Positions 8,978 through 17,133 of a stretch of 64,000 bases of DNA are shown one piece after another. The notes beneath the pieces are model-generated. The model ran no database searches. It saw only the letters and a program-made list of their open reading frames with translations, and had not been told where the DNA came from. Both the position numbers and the translations under genes were made by a program. Every line of letters starts with the position of its first letter. Position 1 is the first letter of the stretch. Source of the stretch: Pseudanabaena frigida (GTDB lineage: Bacteria; Cyanobacteriota; Cyanobacteriia; Pseudanabaenales; Pseudanabaenaceae); contig QBML01000012.1 of assembly GCA_003242085.1 (NCBI GenBank), forward strand, positions 62,001 to 126,000. Reading direction: 5' to 3'.

Positions 8978-9502
8978 ATGACTAAAAAGCCAATTAAAGA
9001 CCTCCCTCAAATCAACGAACGTATCAGATATCCAAAAATTCGAGTCATTGATATGGAGGGGGAGCAACTCGGCATCCTGACCCCCAAAGAAGCCTTGAAA
9101 ATGGCTGAGGAAAAAGAGCTAGACCTAGTATTAGTCAGCGACAAAGCCGATCCTCCAGTCTGTCGGATTATGGATTACGGCAAGTTTAAGTTTGAGCAAG
9201 AGAAGAAAGCTCGAGAAGCTCGCAAAAAACAACATACTTCCGATGTCAAAGAAGTAAAAATGCGTTACAAAATTGAAGAGCACGATTACAAAGTGCGAAT
9301 CAATCATGCCGAGCGATTCTTAAAAGAAGGTGATAAGGTCAAGGCAACTGTAATGTTTCGCGGTCGCGAAATTCAACACGTCGATCTCGCTGAAGTTTTA
9401 CTCAATCGAATGGCAAGCGATCTAGAATCTGTTGCTGAAATTCAGCAGTATCCTAAGCGCGAAGGCAGAAACATTACCATGTTGATGGCTCCTAAGAAAT
9501 AG
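8978..9502 (+). CDS. infC: Translation initiation factor IF-3
   Basis: IF3 binds the 30S subunit and checks start-codon selection. The 174-aa protein has the N-domain ([29 protein letters not shown], split over residues 13-41), the [17 protein letters not shown] linker region and the C-domain ([41 protein letters not shown]). The start is ATG at 8978 rather than the rare AUU used in enterobacteria, so the autoregulation known for E. coli infC by its start codon would not apply here. A strong promoter and a structured leader precede it. Confidence 0.96.
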   Translation: MTKKPIKDLPQINERIRYPKIRVIDMEGEQLGILTPKEALKMAEEKELDLVLVSDKADPPVCRIMDYGKFKFEQEKKAREARKKQHTSDVKEVKMRYKIEEHDYKVRINHAERFLKEGDKVKATVMFRGREIQHVDLAEVLLNRMASDLESVAEIQQYPKREGRNITMLMAPKK

Positions 9503-9510
9503 TTTACGTA

Positions 9511-9562
9511 AAAACCTAGGTATCAGTGCAGCACAAAGTGCAACGCCACTACCTAGGTTTTT
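9511..9562 (+). terminator. infC terminator
   Basis: AAAACCTAGGTA at 9511-9522 pairs exactly with TACCTAGGTTTT at 9550-9561, enclosing a smaller inner hairpin with GCAC-AAA-GTGC, and is followed by T residues. It starts eight bases after the infC stop. Confidence 0.7.
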
Positions 9563-9568
9563 ATCCTT

Positions 9569-9613
9569 ACCAAATAGTGAAGGCGACGCTTCGCGTCGCC
9601 TTCACTATTTGGT
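9569..9613. terminator. Perfect 21-bp hairpin, GC-TTC-GC apex
   Basis: Arms 9569-9589 and 9593-9613 are exact complements around a TTC triloop. It lies between the convergent infC and lipoprotein genes, directly after the infC terminator, and belongs to the GC-N3-GC hairpin family. Confidence 0.55.
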
Positions 9614-9623
9614 GTCAATGAGT

Positions 9624-10466
9624 TTATTGAGGAGGAACTAGAAATGGAATGTTCAGCGGAGTAGCAGTCGGTTGAGGAGCAGCAGTTGGTTGAGGAGCAG
9701 CTTGACTGCCGTCTGTAGATGCAACTACAGGTGCGCCTACTGGGCGCAATACCTCAACTCCATTTTGTTGCAATACAACAATCGGTGGTTCAGAATTTGT
9801 GTCAATTCGCTTAACTAATACTCTACCGTTAGAGATCACCTGCCCCGCCTTAACATAGCGTGAGGATGACTCCCCAGAAGCTTTTAAGATGGCATAAACT
9901 GTGCCTGTGACCTCAACTGTGCCAGTAACTTGCGTCCCTTCAGCAGCTTTAGTGTCAGGTGGAACAAAAACCGTACGGTTAGATGTTCTAACAACCACGG
10001 CTGCTCTTAGATTTGGTGGTTCTTTGGGCTTAGCCAAAAGAGTTTCCAATTTTGGGACTGGGTTAATTACAGTGCTAGTAAAAGGGTCGCGGGCTTGTTT
10101 AGAATCAGCGTTGATTTTTTTCTCAAGCTCTTGCACTCTAGCTTGTTTATCAGTTGTAGCGATAAGCTCCTGCGATTTTTGTCCAGCGACAAAAGGAGTC
10201 TTAAAAGCTTCTTGAGGAGGAGTCGCTACAGCTTTTGGTGGAGCATTTGTAGTGGTTACATCAGCAATGGTAGGCAGAGGCTTACCTTCTTCCGCAAGCC
10301 TTCTCATCGCTTCGCAATCAGTACCTGAGGCAAATTTTGCACTTTTAGTGACACCTTGCCTGAGTTCTCTGGTAGTGCTGATCGTACATTCGGTTGGTTC
10401 ACCACCGCAAGCACTAAGGATTGTAGTAACGCTAAGAATCACGCCAGCTAGGTAATAGATACGCAT
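9624..10466 (-). CDS. Predicted lipoprotein, PilP/GspC-like
   Basis: A 280-aa protein with a lipoprotein signal: MRIYYLAGVILSVTTILSAC, where Cys20 would be lipidated. The middle is low in complexity, and residues around 120-130 hold ARDPF, the motif that begins the folded part of many PilP-type pilus proteins. The C-terminal part (VKAGQVISNGRVLVKRI, PIVVLQQNGVEVLRPVG) resembles the small beta domain shared by PilP and GspC, which links inner-membrane pilus parts to the secretin. The tail is rich in Pro, Thr and Ala. No other pilus genes are in the window, so a role in type IV pili or secretion is a guess from fold features. Confidence 0.6.
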   Translation of the reverse strand: MRIYYLAGVILSVTTILSACGGEPTECTISTTRELRQGVTKSAKFASGTDCEAMRRLAEEGKPLPTIADVTTTNAPPKAVATPPQEAFKTPFVAGQKSQELIATTDKQARVQELEKKINADSKQARDPFTSTVINPVPKLETLLAKPKEPPNLRAAVVVRTSNRTVFVPPDTKAAEGTQVTGTVEVTGTVYAILKASGESSSRYVKAGQVISNGRVLVKRIDTNSEPPIVVLQQNGVEVLRPVGAPVVASTDGSQAAPQPTAAPQPTATPLNIPFLVPPQ

Positions 10467-10634
10467 AAAAAGTTCCTCTGCTGCCTACTTGTTTTTCGGT
10501 ACAGCGTCATCCGATTTTTGTCGATTTTGACTGCAAGATATTAAAGCATTATGGTAATTTTGGCAATCATTAAAAATATGGAGGCAGCTTCAAGTCCTCT
10601 ATACTTTTAGTGATTGCTATTGACGGAGAGATGT

Positions 10635-11297
10635 ATGGAAATTGCACCTGAAGTTTATCAAGGTCAGTTTGGAGAATTCACAATTACCAAAGACGATCGC
10701 CTTAGCGTAATTATCTATCGCAGCGCTTTGGCGATCGCTGCTTTATGTTTTAGCTTAGGAGTGGTTTTAGTCCTATTGCAGCCTAGTAATCCCGAATTTG
10801 TAAACTGGTTGACTTGGCTATATGTTGGCTTTTCCATCGGTTTAGGTGTAGCTCTATGGACGATTCATATTTATTTGGAGCTTTTACATCGTGTCTTGCA
10901 GATTTTTTGGGCGATCGGTGCGATCGCTTCAGTGGGCATTGCTTTATATTTCCCCGAACCTTTGGCGATCACTATTTACGAACACCCGATCGCGTTAATT
11001 GGTGTGGGTTTTAGTTTTGCTGCTTTGACAGGCATTTTTTTCAAAGAGACTTTTTGTTTTAATCGCTTTGAAACTAAGTTTTTAGTACCTTTAGTCCCTG
11101 TACTGATTCTTGGGCATTTAGTGAATTTTTTACCTGTAGCGATCGAGCAAGGTTTCTTAGCTGCTTGGGCGGTTTTGTTTGCGATCTTTGCGATTCGAAA
11201 AGCAACTCAAGAAATCCCCTCAGACATAGGCGATAAATCAGTATTTGCCTATCTCAAAGCTCAAAAGCAACAAGCAGTTTCTAATAAGCGAATCTAG
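10635..11297 (+). CDS. DUF2301 family integral membrane protein
   Basis: A membrane protein of 220 aa with about six hydrophobic segments, recognised as the cyanobacterial DUF2301 family by the start MEIAPEVYQGQFGEFTITKDD, the segment EHPIALIGVGFSFAALTGIFFKE (two runs) and the loop CFNRFETK. A longer reading begins with TTG at 10614, but the ATG at 10635 has GGAG about eight bases upstream and matches the family N-terminus, so I use it. The function is unknown. The next gene starts nine bases after its stop, so they may share a transcript. Confidence 0.8.
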   Translation: MEIAPEVYQGQFGEFTITKDDRLSVIIYRSALAIAALCFSLGVVLVLLQPSNPEFVNWLTWLYVGFSIGLGVALWTIHIYLELLHRVLQIFWAIGAIASVGIALYFPEPLAITIYEHPIALIGVGFSFAALTGIFFKETFCFNRFETKFLVPLVPVLILGHLVNFLPVAIEQGFLAAWAVLFAIFAIRKATQEIPSDIGDKSVFAYLKAQKQQAVSNKRI

Positions 11298-11306
11298 TCA
11301 ACCTAC

Positions 11307-11897
11307 ATGGTGGGAAACAACCTAATGATTGCTACTCCTGTTAAGACTTACACACCTGAAGAATACCTAGAGTTAGAGACTACAGCAACAACTCGTAACG
11401 AATATCGCAACGGAGAAATCATTCCGATGACTGGTGGCACACCCACACACAACGAGATTATTGGTGCTTTGACCGTAATTCTTAGGCTGGCGCTCAAAGG
11501 TAAACCATTACAAGTATTTGTAACCGATCAACGCCTATGGATTCCTGAACGTCAAATCCATACTTATCCTGATGCAATGGTTGTACCTCGTCCGATTTTG
11601 TTACAAGAAGGGCGAAAAGATACTGTGACTCAACCAATTTTCATCGCTGAAGTATTATCCAATTCCATAAAAAATTACGACCGTAGCGAAAAATTCAGCG
11701 ATTACCGCACAATTTCTAGCTTTCAGGAATATTTGTTAATCGATCAGGTAAAACCCCATGTAGAGCGTTACATTAAGCAATCGGAAAATCAATGGTTGTT
11801 TATCGAGTATGACCATTTAGACGATCGGTTTATGCTCGCATCGATTGGTGTTGAAGTTAGTTTGGCAGATCTTTATGAAGGCGTTGAGTTTAAATGA
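11307..11897 (+). CDS. Uma2 family endonuclease-like protein (DUF820)
   Basis: A PD-(D/E)XK-fold protein of the Uma2 family, which occurs in many copies in cyanobacterial genomes. Visible features are YTPEEYLELE, EYRNGEIIPMTGGTPTHNEIIG, the acidic residue in YPDAMVV, the strand with PIFIAEVLSNS and the late segment YDRSEKFSDYRTISSFQEYLLID. Glu in IAEV and Asp in PDA match the expected active site. Biological role is not established; transposon or defence links have been proposed for the family. Met7 at 11325 is an alternative start. It overlaps the next gene by four bases (ATGA), indicating translational coupling with the methyltransferase. Confidence 0.88.
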   Translation: MVGNNLMIATPVKTYTPEEYLELETTATTRNEYRNGEIIPMTGGTPTHNEIIGALTVILRLALKGKPLQVFVTDQRLWIPERQIHTYPDAMVVPRPILLQEGRKDTVTQPIFIAEVLSNSIKNYDRSEKFSDYRTISSFQEYLLIDQVKPHVERYIKQSENQWLFIEYDHLDDRFMLASIGVEVSLADLYEGVEFK

Positions 11898-12589
11898 ATA
11901 AAGCTTTTACTTCTCAGGCTGATGAATGGACAGAGGCGATCGCTATGGTGCAGAAGCGCTACGATCGCGAATATCGGAATGAGGCTTTTGACTTGCCAGC
12001 AGAGGTCGAGTCGATGCCACTGTTTCGAGAATGGGTGAGTCATACTTTGGCTAGCAAAATTGCTTCACCTTTTTGGGAATTAGCCCAATTTCAAAAAAAT
12101 CAGCGTTGCTTAGACATTGGCTGTGGGGTCAGCTTTTTAATTTATCCTTGGCGCGACTGGGAAGTATATTTTTACGGGCAGGAAATAAGTTTTGTGGCTA
12201 AAGAAGCACTTAACTCAAGAGGTTCGCAGCTTAATTCCAAGTTGTTTAAAGGCGTTCAGCTTGGGGCAGCGCACAAGTTAAGTTATGAGAATGGATTTTT
12301 CGATCGCGTGATTGCAACTGGGTTTAGTTGCTATTACCCTTTGGACTATTGGAAATTAGTTTTGCGTGAAGCAAAGCGGGTATTAAAACCAAATGGGGTA
12401 TTGATTTTTGATGCGATCGCTCCAGATTTAGAATTTGCGGAAAATTGGGCGATTTTAGAAACCTATTTAGGCTCTGAAGTATTTCTAACGGCGCTTAGTG
12501 AAATAACTGAGCTGGTGCAGTCGATGGGTGGCAAAATTACTGCGAAAAAAGATGGCTTACTGTCTTGTATGTACCGCGTTCAGTGGTAG
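11894..12589 (+). CDS. Class I SAM-dependent methyltransferase
   Basis: The 231-aa protein has the Rossmann-fold methyltransferase core: motif I CLDIGCGVSFLIYP near residue 75, a region around FFDRVIATGFSCYY that corresponds to motif IV, and LREAKRVLKPNGVLIFDAIAP typical of the post-motif strand (methyltransf_11 type). The substrate cannot be told from sequence. It overlaps the Uma2 gene by four bases and precedes the DUF4090 gene by 59 bases. The closest named behaviour would be small-molecule methylation, since no RNA- or protein-binding extension is visible. Confidence 0.85.
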   Translation: MNKAFTSQADEWTEAIAMVQKRYDREYRNEAFDLPAEVESMPLFREWVSHTLASKIASPFWELAQFQKNQRCLDIGCGVSFLIYPWRDWEVYFYGQEISFVAKEALNSRGSQLNSKLFKGVQLGAAHKLSYENGFFDRVIATGFSCYYPLDYWKLVLREAKRVLKPNGVLIFDAIAPDLEFAENWAILETYLGSEVFLTALSEITELVQSMGGKITAKKDGLLSCMYRVQW

Positions 12590-12648
12590 CTTGTTGAAGG
12601 TGATGCAAAGCATTACTTTTAACAAATATTCGTATTTTACTTATTTTT

Positions 12649-12936
12649 ATGGCTGATAATTCAACAACAACAGGTGCTGATGCGATTGACGTAGCGATCG
12701 CTCAGGGCATTGATTTTGATGGCACACCGATCGATCCGAAAAAACTCGATCTCTATAGCAGCGTTATGGCGCTTGAAGCAGGTCGTCAGCGCAGTGGCGT
12801 AACTAACACCATGCGATCGCGCATTGTCCGTATTGGCGCAAAGCATATCCCTCAAGATGAACTCAATCAAAAATTGTTGGACGCAGGCTTTGCCCCACTT
12901 AAAGACAAAGATATCGCCTATTTTTATAACAAATAA
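12649..12936 (+). CDS. DUF4090 family small protein
   Basis: A 95-aa protein with the conserved cyanobacterial sequence pattern DAIDVAIAQGIDFDGTPI, ALEAGRQRSGVTNTMRSRIV and IPQDELNQKLLDAGFAPLKD ending in IAYFYNK. I recognise it as DUF4090, a family of unknown function. It is soluble, slightly basic in the middle and has no cofactor motif. It may be cotranscribed with the methyltransferase upstream; a strong hairpin follows 16 bases after its stop. Confidence 0.7.
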   Translation: MADNSTTTGADAIDVAIAQGIDFDGTPIDPKKLDLYSSVMALEAGRQRSGVTNTMRSRIVRIGAKHIPQDELNQKLLDAGFAPLKDKDIAYFYNK

Positions 12937-12952
12937 CTTTATAAGTACCCAA

Positions 12953-12999
12953 AACCCATAGAGAGTTGCGGCGCTTTGCGCCGCAACTCTCTATGGGTT
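12953..12999 (+). terminator. Perfect 22-bp hairpin after DUF4090 gene, GC-TTT-GC apex
   Basis: Arms 12953-12974 and 12978-12999 are exact complements around TTT, followed by GTTTAAGGTTT. Probably a terminator; a member of the GC-N3-GC family. Confidence 0.6.
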
Positions 13000-13094
13000 G
13001 TTTAAGGTTTGCTTTATGAACCTTTTTGTTATCTACAGCCTTTTGGCGTATTTCAGCCAAGTTTTGGGCATACTTGCTGATACGCAACCTTCCA

Positions 13095-13604
13095 ATGAAT
13101 ATGGTTAAGTATCGACAAACTATATCCAGTCTTTTCGCCACCGCTTTATTACTAGCGGGAGTTGGCGGTTGGATTAATTTAATTAACTTAGATGGAGCGA
13201 TCGCCCAAACTCGTAATGTTAATAGTCGAGATATTCAGCGCTTAAAGCGATCGGGACAACGTTGGATCGAGATTAATCGGCGTAGCCAAACCCTCACAGC
13301 ATGGCAAGGCAATAAACAGGTTTATGCAGTGATTGTTTCTACTGGCAAAAGTGATACACCAACGCCTACAGGCATTTTTAACATTCAAGCTAAATATCCC
13401 ACCGCAAGAATGCAGGGTGAGGACTATAACGTACCTGATGTACCGAATGTAATGTACTACAGTGGCAACTACGCCATTCATGGGGCATATTGGCATCGTA
13501 GCTTTGGGATTCCCATCAGTCATGGCTGTACTAATGTCGCGCCCGATCATGCAGCTTGGCTGTATAAGTGGGCTTCTGTGGGTACGACTGTCGTCGTCCG
13601 TTAG
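13095..13604 (+). CDS. L,D-transpeptidase (YkuD family), exported
   Basis: YkuD enzymes make 3-3 crosslinks in peptidoglycan or attach proteins to it. The catalytic signature is intact: IHGAYWHRSFGIPISHGCTN, with the active cysteine in SHGC. The upstream part WIEINRRSQTLTAWQGNKQV and TPTPTGIF is typical of the family. The longest reading starts at TTG 13026; ATG 13095 (or 13101) gives a normal signal peptide, MNMVKYRQTISSLFATALLLAGV, ending near AIAQ, and is preferred. The protein is short, one catalytic domain without a binding repeat. Its stop codon forms part of a downstream hairpin. Confidence 0.88.
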   Translation: MNMVKYRQTISSLFATALLLAGVGGWINLINLDGAIAQTRNVNSRDIQRLKRSGQRWIEINRRSQTLTAWQGNKQVYAVIVSTGKSDTPTPTGIFNIQAKYPTARMQGEDYNVPDVPNVMYYSGNYAIHGAYWHRSFGIPISHGCTNVAPDHAAWLYKWASVGTTVVVR

Positions 13605-13637
13605 CAAAAAAGGATACAAAGCATCCCCTTTTGCTAA
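13601..13637 (+). terminator. Imperfect hairpin at the transpeptidase stop codon
   Basis: TTAGCAAAAAAGGATAC at 13601-13617 faces GCATCCCCTTTTGCTAA at 13621-13637 with a few mismatches around AAA. The TAG stop codon (13602-13604) is inside the left arm. The apex AC-AAA-GC is one change from GC-N3-GC. Confidence 0.45.
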
Positions 13638-13750
13638 ATAAAACTTAACGAGTTAGAAATAGACAGAGGCGATCGCCTCACAGTAACCTAGAGACGATAT
13701 CTGTAATCATTTTATTTTTCATTACAGTCTTTAGGAATAAGGATAAAACT

Positions 13751-13942
13751 ATGGCAGTTGCACGTGGTTCTAAGGTTCGCATTTTGCGTAAAGAGTCCTA
13801 CTGGTATCGCGAAGTCGGTACTGTGGCTTCTGTTGATAAGAGCGGCATCATTTATCCAGTGATCGTTCGTTTTGACAGCGTAAACTACTCCAACATCGCA
13901 ACCAATAACTTTGCGATCGACGAAGTTGAAGAAGTCGCCTAG
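13751..13942 (+). CDS. psaE: Photosystem I reaction centre subunit IV
   Basis: PsaE is a small SH3-like stromal-side subunit of photosystem I that helps dock ferredoxin. The 63-aa product [53 protein letters not shown] matches the family over its entire length. The GC content and codon use look highly expressed (frequent AAC, GTT, CGT). A strong terminator follows within 14 bases, so the transcript is probably monocistronic. Confidence 0.97.
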   Translation: MAVARGSKVRILRKESYWYREVGTVASVDKSGIIYPVIVRFDSVNYSNIATNNFAIDEVEEVA

Positions 13943-13955
13943 ATTCTTCTAACTC

Positions 13956-13998
13956 AAAAAAGGTACAATCTTTGCTACGCAAAGATTGTACCTTTTTT
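13956..13998 (+). terminator. psaE terminator
   Basis: A perfect 20-bp stem, 13956-13975 with 13979-13998, has a TAC triloop, six A residues at its base on one side and six T residues on the other: a strong rho-independent terminator. Its apex is GC-TAC-GC. Confidence 0.85.
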
Positions 13999-14024
13999 AA
14001 TGTGAGCGCAACGCGCTGTAGATA

Positions 14025-14894
14025 ATGCCCGAATTACCAGAAGTTGAGACAGTTCGTATTGGTTTAAATCAAAATACGTTGGGTTGGCAGATTGAAGGTG
14101 GTGAAATATTACTACCCCGCGCGATCGCCTATCCCGATCGTCCAGAGGCTTTTTTAGCTGCTGTCATTGGTACTGATTTCACAGAATGGCAGCGACGGGG
14201 GAAATATTTAATTGCAAAACTTTCACAGGGCAATCAACTAGGAGTTCATCTACGGATGACGGGGAGTTTGCTCTGGTGCGATCGCGATGCACCTGTGGGC
14301 AAACACACTCGCGTGAGGCTGTTTGTAAAGGAAAAGGGAAAAAGGAAAAAGGAAAAAGGTGTCAGCCAGAAAGAGCTGAGATTTGACGATCAAAGAACTT
14401 TTGGCAAAATGTGGTTAGTTCCATCGGATCGATCTACAGAATCGGTGATTACGGGGTTGCAAAAGTTAGGTTTAGAGCCTTTTGCTCCTGAGTTCACACC
14501 GCAGCATTTAGAATCTAAACTCAGCCGCACTGGTCGCCCGATTAAAACGGTATTACTCGATCAAGAAACCGTTGCAGGGATTGGCAATATCTACGCAGAT
14601 GAGTCGTTATTTCTTGGCAAGATTCATCCCCAAAAAGCGGCTAATTCTCTTAATTCGGAGCAGGTCAAAGATTTACATCAAGGAATTATTCGCTCGCTTA
14701 GTGATGGCATAGCCAAAGGTGGGACTACGTTTAGCTCTTTTCAAAATGTGGCTGGACTTAAAGGAAACTACATCGATACGGCTTGGGTATTTCGGCGCAC
14801 GGGGCAACCTTGTAATATCTGTGGCACGGTAATTTCACGGATGAAGCTTGGTGGGCGATCGACGCATTTTTGTCCGCAATGCCAAATCCTATAA
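14025..14894 (+). CDS. mutM: Formamidopyrimidine-DNA glycosylase
   Basis: MutM (Fpg) removes oxidised purines such as 8-oxoguanine and cuts the abasic site. The N-terminus PELPEVETVR holds the catalytic proline and glutamate. Later parts include HLRMTGSL, LRFDDQRTFGKMWLVP, the helix-two-turn-helix region LDQETVAGIGNIYADE and the zinc finger CNICGTVISRM..GGRSTHFCPQCQ. All key residues are present. Between KHTRVRLF and ELRFDDQRTFG there is an extra lysine-rich stretch, VKEKGKRKKEKGVSQK, encoded by an A/G-only repeat (about 14327-14359); most homologues have only a short turn there. The end of the gene runs into a decayed repeat element. Confidence 0.95.
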   Translation: MPELPEVETVRIGLNQNTLGWQIEGGEILLPRAIAYPDRPEAFLAAVIGTDFTEWQRRGKYLIAKLSQGNQLGVHLRMTGSLLWCDRDAPVGKHTRVRLFVKEKGKRKKEKGVSQKELRFDDQRTFGKMWLVPSDRSTESVITGLQKLGLEPFAPEFTPQHLESKLSRTGRPIKTVLLDQETVAGIGNIYADESLFLGKIHPQKAANSLNSEQVKDLHQGIIRSLSDGIAKGGTTFSSFQNVAGLKGNYIDTAWVFRRTGQPCNICGTVISRMKLGGRSTHFCPQCQIL

Positions 14895-14896
14895 TA

Positions 14897-14970
14897 ACTA
14901 GGAAAAATTAAAACCCAAATAGAGGCGGCGCGAAGCGCCGCCTCTATTTGGGTTTTATATCAACTTTCAT
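14897..14970. repeat. Family B palindromic element, left end decayed
   Basis: The core is a perfect 22-bp hairpin, 14910-14931 with 14935-14956, around GAA, with the AAAACCCAAATA arm start shared by the elements at 36951 and 40239. The right flank CTTTCATTGCT matches their terminal repeat; the left terminal repeat is not preserved. It follows directly after the mutM stop and probably also ends its transcript. Confidence 0.6.
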
Positions 14971-14974
14971 TGCT

Positions 14975-15013
14975 CTATAAAGCGAGCAGTGCTTCGCACT
15001 GCTCGCTTTATAG
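14975..15013. terminator. Perfect 18-bp hairpin at the response-regulator 3' end
   Basis: Arms 14975-14992 and 14996-15013 are exact complements around TTC. The right arm contains the stop codon of the response regulator (15008-15010) on the minus strand. It has the GC-TTC-GC apex and separates convergent genes. Confidence 0.6.
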
Positions 15014-15673
15014 AAAATCATTTTGCATAGCGATCGCGATCGCTTGTTTGCGATCGCTTACTTCAAACTTATGCAAAATTGCATGGATATGTACGCGCAC
15101 TGTACCTGAAGAGATATAGAGCAAATCGGCAATTTCTTGATTGGTTTTGTTCTCAGACATCAACATCAAGATTTCTTTCTCGCGCCGAGTCAAAGTATTA
15201 ACTTTTGCCCCACCTGAATCATCGACGGTTAGTTCATTTGTCTGATTTTGAAAAATATTATGAATTTCAGCAGTAGCGGTGGCATCCCACCAAGAAGCAC
15301 CCGCAATTATCGATCGCATGGCAAGAATTAATGTCTCGGCAGCAACTCCTTTTAAGCAATAGCCCTGTGCGCCCACAGACACTAAGCGTGAAATCAGCGA
15401 TCGCTCGTTGCGCGAAGTTAAGATCAAAATTGGTAAGTTGGGATGATTGAGTTTGAGTTGACGGCAAGTCTCCATACCCCCCAGTCCTGGTAAACCAATA
15501 TCCAGTAGAACTAGATCGAAGGGTTGTTGCTTTGCAAGTTCGATCGCTGTTTCACCATCATTTGCCTCAGCCAAAACTTCAATTTTAGTTTCTTGTTGCA
15601 ATCGCACTTGTAAGCCCAGACGAAATAGCTCATCGTCTTCAACTAAAAGGATTTTGATGCGATCTAAGGTCAT
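15008..15673 (-). CDS. NarL/LuxR-type response regulator
   Basis: A 221-aa DNA-binding response regulator. The receiver has the acidic pair in LLVEDDELFRLG, the phosphoacceptor Asp in LVLLDIGLPGLGG, the switch Thr/Ser in ILILTSR and the Lys in YCLKG. The C-terminal LuxR-type helix-turn-helix is LTRREKEILMLMSENKTNQE followed by IADLLYISSGTVRVHIHAIL. It follows a sensor kinase on the same strand by 35 bases, with which it surely forms a two-component pair. Target genes are not apparent. Confidence 0.92.
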   Translation of the reverse strand: MTLDRIKILLVEDDELFRLGLQVRLQQETKIEVLAEANDGETAIELAKQQPFDLVLLDIGLPGLGGMETCRQLKLNHPNLPILILTSRNERSLISRLVSVGAQGYCLKGVAAETLILAMRSIIAGASWWDATATAEIHNIFQNQTNELTVDDSGGAKVNTLTRREKEILMLMSENKTNQEIADLLYISSGTVRVHIHAILHKFEVSDRKQAIAIAMQNDFL

Positions 15674-15682
15674 TTTTTAGAT

Positions 15683-15711
15683 TAGAGTATGGTGCGAAGC
15701 ACCTCACTCTA
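15683..15711 (-). other. Hairpin between kinase and response regulator
   Basis: TAGAGTATGGTGC at 15683-15695 pairs with 15699-15711 (two mismatches) around GAA. It overlaps the kinase stop codon region and has the GC-GAA-GC apex. It could tune the ratio of regulator to kinase, but this is inference. Confidence 0.4.
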
Positions 15712-16803
15712 TATGATATCTTGCGATGAATAGGGCAAAGCAGGCAAACGAAATCCAAAGATTGCACCTTGAGGAGTACGATTTTCTGCCCAGATTGTAC
15801 CGCCATGTGCTTCGACAATTTGGCGGGATAGGTATAAGCCCAGTCCTGAACCGCTAGCTTGGCGATCGCTTTGACCTTGATAAAACCTTTCAAATAAGTA
15901 TGGTTTTTCATCTGGTTTAATCCCCGCACCAAAATCAATCACTTGGACTATCTGATGCGATGACTCTGTCTCCAGTACTACCTCGACTTTAGCCCCCCTC
16001 GGTGAATGATTAATGGCATTGGCGAGCAGATTTGAAAAGACTCTCCGCAATTGGAAGTCATCACCATTCACCCAAAGAAATTTACGAAATTCAGAATCAC
16101 CATAATGTAAAGTCAAATAAACGCTGCGACTAGTCGATAGTGGAAGCAGTGAGGTGGCCACTTCTTCTGCTAAAGTTGCCAAATTAATTGGAGCTAATCT
16201 CAATTGCAAGCCTTCCGTTTCATTGCGATAGACATCAAGAAGGGTCTCAACTAAGCGCAAACTGTTCTGATGACTGCGAATCATCGTTGCTAATACTATT
16301 TTTTGTTTAAACTGAATACTCCCAAACTGTTCGCGTTCGAAGGCTTGTAGAGTTTCGATCGCACCTAGTAAGGGCGTTTTTAAATCATGGGCTAAAGTAG
16401 AAGCAAAATCTTCACGCACATTCATGATTTTTTCTTGAGCCTGTAGTTTTGCCTGTTGCTTTACCAAGGTTTGCAGTGTTAGGTGATGGCGATCGCTTAA
16501 AATCCCAGTTAAGATCAAAGCAAATACAGTCACCAAACGATTTACCACCATTGAAGCGTGAATTTCCCCATTGGGGGGAACCCAGATATTGAGTAACGTC
16601 AAAATTACCGCAGCTAAGATGATTTGAAATATAGCAACACGGCTCAATCGAGAATTAGCGATCAAGATTGGGCTGACGTAGAGATAACTCATTACATAGT
16701 CTGGCGGGGTGGAGAATTCTAAAGTAAATACTATTCCAAATAGCCCTGCAATTATCCAAAAGAAGGGCGATCGCCAAGATGGTTCTAATAATTGTTTGGA
16801 CAT
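15709..16803 (-). CDS. Membrane-bound sensor histidine kinase
   Basis: A 364-aa kinase with about four N-terminal membrane helices (residues 12-115, DYVMSYLYVSPILIANSRLS between them), a short coiled segment, a HisKA domain with the phosphorylated His in TLAHDLKTPLLGAIETLQAF, and an ATPase domain with N-box NLLANAINHSPRGA, G1 VIDFGAGIKPDE and G2 SGSGLGLYLSRQIVEAHGG. There is no separate periplasmic sensor, so it probably senses within the membrane. It pairs with the regulator just downstream. A 120-bp stretch of this gene (16488-16607) recurs at 25875-25994 as a fragment. Confidence 0.92.
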   Translation of the reverse strand: MSKQLLEPSWRSPFFWIIAGLFGIVFTLEFSTPPDYVMSYLYVSPILIANSRLSRVAIFQIILAAVILTLLNIWVPPNGEIHASMVVNRLVTVFALILTGILSDRHHLTLQTLVKQQAKLQAQEKIMNVREDFASTLAHDLKTPLLGAIETLQAFEREQFGSIQFKQKIVLATMIRSHQNSLRLVETLLDVYRNETEGLQLRLAPINLATLAEEVATSLLPLSTSRSVYLTLHYGDSEFRKFLWVNGDDFQLRRVFSNLLANAINHSPRGAKVEVVLETESSHQIVQVIDFGAGIKPDEKPYLFERFYQGQSDRQASGSGLGLYLSRQIVEAHGGTIWAENRTPQGAIFGFRLPALPYSSQDII

Positions 16804-16830
16804 ATATTAAGCCCTATGTTTCTCTAACAT

Positions 16831-17060
16831 GATCGCACCTCATCCCAAATCAAACTGCGATCGCCTATTTTCTCAGACACATTAAAACGATCGCCCTCTC
16901 ATTCCAAAAACCAACGATCTCAACTTATCTCAAATCAAACAGCGATCGCCTATTTTTGTCAGACACACTAAATGATTAAGGCGATCGCCCTCTCATTCCA
17001 AAAACCAACGATCTCAACTTATCTCAAATCAAACAGCGATCGCCTATATCCATCATCACG
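16831..17060. repeat. ~94-bp tandem repeat array, left of toxin-antitoxin pair
   Basis: About two and a half units follow the kinase gene; unit starts at 16888 and 16982 are 94 bases apart and a partial unit precedes them. Each unit reads CGATCGCCCTCTCATTCC, then CAAATCAAACAGCGATCGCC (fixed blocks separated by variable stretches), giving two HIP1-like sites per unit. No ORF is convincing here. This array fills most of the 324-base gap at 16804-17127. Confidence 0.8.
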
Positions 17061-17133
17061 AATTAGCAAGGCGATCGCATAAATATCTCTACGCAGCTAT
17101 AATGAGTTTAATGAAATTCAGGAGGGTATGGTT

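Noticed and set aside
15639-15938. 99-aa minus-strand ORF across the kinase-regulator junction
   Set aside because: It is out of frame with both well-supported two-component genes and ends inside them.
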